Source: Druceiella hillmani
Lineage: Eukaryota > Arthropoda > Insecta > Lepidoptera > Hepialidae
DNA: 64,000 bases
Direction: 5' to 3'
NCBI GenBank assembly: GCA_039881145.1
Contig: JAYKKI010000006.1
Coordinates: forward strand, 14,887,001 to 14,951,000
A program made the translations under genes and the position numbers. The notes below the pieces were generated by a model. The model did no database searches, was not told where the DNA came from, and saw only the letters and a list, made by a program, of their open reading frames with translations. Positions 61,535 through 64,000 of the stretch are shown here, piece after piece. Numbering within the stretch: position 1 is the first letter of the stretch; the number at the start of each line of letters is the position of its first letter.

Positions 61535-62052
61535 TTAAAAAAGTAAGATGAGTAGTTAAATCTTTGCATGAATCGCCTTTGAAATGTGATGTATTACAAA
61601 AATATACTTAAGAACAATATGGGAAAAACCTGGATCTGATATTAGATTGTAAAACGAGATGGAGTAGCTCGTCAGATATGGTTGGCCAATTTTTTAAATT
61701 AAATTTATTTATTTAAAAAATTGTCCAAATTTATTAGACGCGAAATTTACATATAAAGACATTGAAGAAGATGTAGTAAAAACAACAGTGATGTGTTGTG
61801 TCACAGTGATGTGTTGTGTCACAGTGATTCCAAGTTTATTAAAAGCGGATAGTTAATAAGTTAAAACTTCAATCAAACGAACTCGGTGAACCACTTGCTT
61901 TATCCATCAGAAAGAGAATAAAAGAAAGCGAAAAATTGCATCTGATTTTTTACAATATTTGTATAAGAATGAAGAATTTTTCATCACTATGGAAACATTG
62001 AAAAAACTGTCATCAGATGAAAGCATTAAATTTAAGAAAACTGTTAATATTT
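61535..62052 (+). pseudogene. hAT-type transposase fragment
   Basis: VKSLHESPLKCDVLQKYT, then after a stop EQYGKNLDLILDCKTRWSSS (61560-61670) is the typical hAT run leading into the DCKTRW(N/S)S block. Further on LKLQSNELGEPLALSIRKRI (about 61865-61920) and FLQYLYKNEEFFI fit the next part of the domain. Stops and a 20-bp tandem duplication (GTGATGTGTTGTGTCACA, 61791-61830) break it. The N-terminus and the C-terminal dimerisation region are missing. Confidence 0.65.
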
Positions 62053-62055
62053 TAT

Positions 62056-62470
62056 CTTAATATCTCTTTAACCCAAAAAAAATTACATTTTTCCAAAACA
62101 TTTACATTATGTATTTTGCATCTACATTATGTATTTTTAAATGTTCCATACATTTACATTATGTATTTTGCGTTTTAAAAAACCAATTAAATTTACCTCA
62201 AATATACTCAAGAATGTCATGGAGTCTTGAATGACATCACTACTCGTGAAACAAATCAAAACATTTGTTTCTGTGTTTGGCAGTAAGAATTTCTCTTATT
62301 ACAAGTACTGTATAGTGCCCCAGTGTAAAATCACAACAACTAAAATCAAAACCTGCAACGAGGTATGCTCGTAGTTTATCTATAGATTCAAGTATGTATT
62401 TTTGTGAAGATCATTTTGATGTAAGTATTTATTTTCAGTTTAAGTACTCATTTGACAAACTGTGTATTCA
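62056..62470 (+). pseudogene. THAP-domain exon relic of a transposon, copy 2
   Basis: Homologous to 44870-45290. It keeps the first zinc pair (YKYCIVPQC, 62298-62325) and the second half ([12 protein letters not shown] before GTAAGT, near 62390-62420), but the middle of the domain is deleted. A CATTTACATTATGTATTTTG string is repeated two to three times at 62095-62170. Confidence 0.6.
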
Positions 62471-62680
62471 TACAAAACCATTGTGATTGTGGTCCTGAGA
62501 ATGACTTCGATTTTTATTCCCATTAGAAAAACATTACGTTTTCAAAGTTCTGAGCTAATAAGTTCATTACAAATGAACAACATAACATGAGTCACACACA
62601 ATCTATTTCTAAATCTAAAGCAATACTGATATAGGAATACTAAATTTTACAGTCACTATTTTTACAAATTTATTCATAAA

Positions 62681-62720
62681 ACTAGCTGTTGCCCGCAACT
62701 ATGTCCGCATTGTGGCCCTA
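62681..62720 (+). repeat. Interspersed-element head
   Basis: AACTAGCTGTTGCCCGCAAC followed by TATGTCCGCATTGTGG resembles the conserved start of a widespread insect interspersed element (..GCCCGCGACTTCGTCCGCG). The rest is not recognisable. Confidence 0.4.
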
Positions 62721-63257
62721 CATTTTTACGATGTTTTAAGAATAAATATTATTCTTTTAAAAATCAGTTGAGACAATAAAAATTAAAAATATACATATAG
62801 GCATAGGTAAATCAGTATACTTGGGTTTAAACAAATCTTTCATGTCCAACCTTGTTATATTTAATTATATTTATGAAAGTGATTTGCGAATGAGTTAGTG
62901 AATCGGTTATCTGTCATTACATAGATTTCTGCATCACCCTTGAGGTACTGTGTAAAGGATGCATTCCCATTATTTTACATGGCGCGTCTCCAGGTGGCCA
63001 AAACCATAAATATTTTTCGAAAAACAGAAATTTGATCCAGTCACAAAATGAATGTGACTTCATTTTGAACGTTAGAAGAATACAAAGCATTAAAATGAGC
63101 GTAGAGCAATTTAAAAAATTAATTTCAACCTTTATCTTGCTAGATACTGTTCTAATGTTCAAAAAAATTTTAATTTCAGTTTATTACATGTTCAAATATT
63201 GATTTTTGCTAGATTAAATTTTTTGCGAAACTTTTGAGAACGCTTCTAGTCTTACTT
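62721..63257. other. No recognisable gene
   Basis: AT-rich spacer before the satellite. The ORF at 62917-63162 has no motif. Confidence 0.4.
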
Positions 63258-64000
63258 AACATTCTGTACTACTCTGCAGTGATCATGAGATTGCAATTCA
63301 GATACGGTGAGAGTTATCGACAATCACGCTGCATTACTGTTTCCTTAGCACGGGACTCTGCAATGTGCTCTCGATCGGGAGCTAGCCGTACTTCACATTC
63401 TGTACTGCTCTTCAGTTAAATTCACTCTGCGTTACTGTTTCCTTAGCACGGGACTCTGCAATGTGCTCTCTATCGCGAGCTAGCCGTACTTTACATTCTG
63501 TACTACTCTGCAGTGAAATTCACTCTGCCTTACTGTTTCCTTAGCACGGGACTCTGCAATGTGCTCTCTATCGCGAGCTAGCCGTACTTTACATTCTGTA
63601 CTACTCTGCAGTGAAATTCACTCTGCCTTACTGTTTCCTTAGCACGGGACTCTGCATGGTGCTCTCTATCGCGAGCTAGCCGTACTTTACATTCTGTACT
63701 ACTCTGCAGTGAAATTCACTCTGCCTTACTGTTTCCTTAGCACGGGACTCTGCATGGTGCTCTCGATCGCGAGCTAGCCGTGCTTCACATTCTGTACTAC
63801 TCTGCAGTGAAATTCACTCTGCGTTACTGTTTCCTTAGCACGGAACTCTGCATGGTGCTCTTGATCGCGAGCTAGCCATACTTCACATTCTGTACTACTC
63901 TGCAGTGAAATTCACTCTGCGTTACTGTTTCCTTAGCACGGGACTCTGCATAACGCTCTCGATCGCGAGCTAGTCGTACTTCACATTCTGTACTACTCCA
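63258..64000. repeat. 98-bp tandem satellite array, open at the window edge
   Basis: The mark GCTAGCCGTA or its variants recurs at 63381, 63479, 63577, 63675, 63773, 63871 and 63969, exactly 98 bases apart. The unit also contains ACATTCTGTACTACTCTGCA and TTTCCTTAGCACGGGACTCT. The first, leftmost unit is diverged. Units are more GC-rich than the flanks. The array continues beyond 64000. Confidence 0.95.

Noticed and set aside
63234..63419. 61-codon ORF at the start of the satellite
   Set aside because: It covers the first satellite units, and the frame is not kept in later units.
63258..64000. CRISPR-like array
   Set aside because: The whole 98-bp unit repeats without unique spacers, and the context is eukaryotic; it is a satellite.

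Overview
This is AT-rich eukaryotic DNA, most likely from an insect. The evidence is one conserved animal gene with GT-AG introns on the minus strand, set among many decayed transposable elements of types common in arthropods. I cannot fix the order or species. I see no tRNA, rRNA, CRISPR array or prokaryotic operon.

The only host gene I can support is the 3' two thirds of a nuclear receptor coactivator 6 (NCOA6) orthologue. It reads right to left. Exon A (52971-53187) holds the conserved N-terminal fold, including the VEPWNSVRV motif. Exon B (47070-50378) is very large and holds an LXXLL box (SPLLVNLLQ), two PPxY motifs and a 41-proline run. Exon C (36747-38981) is a second large, charged, disordered exon. 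Exon D (34789-34847) is a tiny terminal exon ending in the conserved basic tail. The four join in frame through three phase-1 introns. Exons upstream of A were not found and probably lie beyond the right edge, so the right 10.8 kb is probably 5' intron or flank.

Right to left, the introns carry a 98-bp satellite array (63258 to the window end), a THAP-encoding relic, a hAT fragment, a decayed multicopy arthropod element (58801-61194) split by a hammerhead repeat, a Helitron helicase fragment, a Penelope-like retroelement (about 40.7-42.1 kb), a second decayed multicopy element (42.7-43.5 kb) and another THAP relic. Left of the gene are a piggyBac element with matching ends and TTAA targets (20140-22586), a pogo/Tigger transposase relic (24412-26296), another decayed element (4870-5965), three copies of a piggyBac-type short element that keeps a small ORF, and several unclassified interspersed repeats.

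The most interesting system is a set of hammerhead ribozyme-bearing repeats at five loci, at about 2.1, 40.1, 42.6, 58.3 and 60.7 kb. Two are inverted pairs, two flank the Penelope-like ORFs, and one sits inside another element with a 12-bp target duplication. They look like terminal repeats of a Penelope-like element that also spread as short non-autonomous units. The window also has an unusual number of perfect or near-perfect short palindromes with arms of 18-55 bp.
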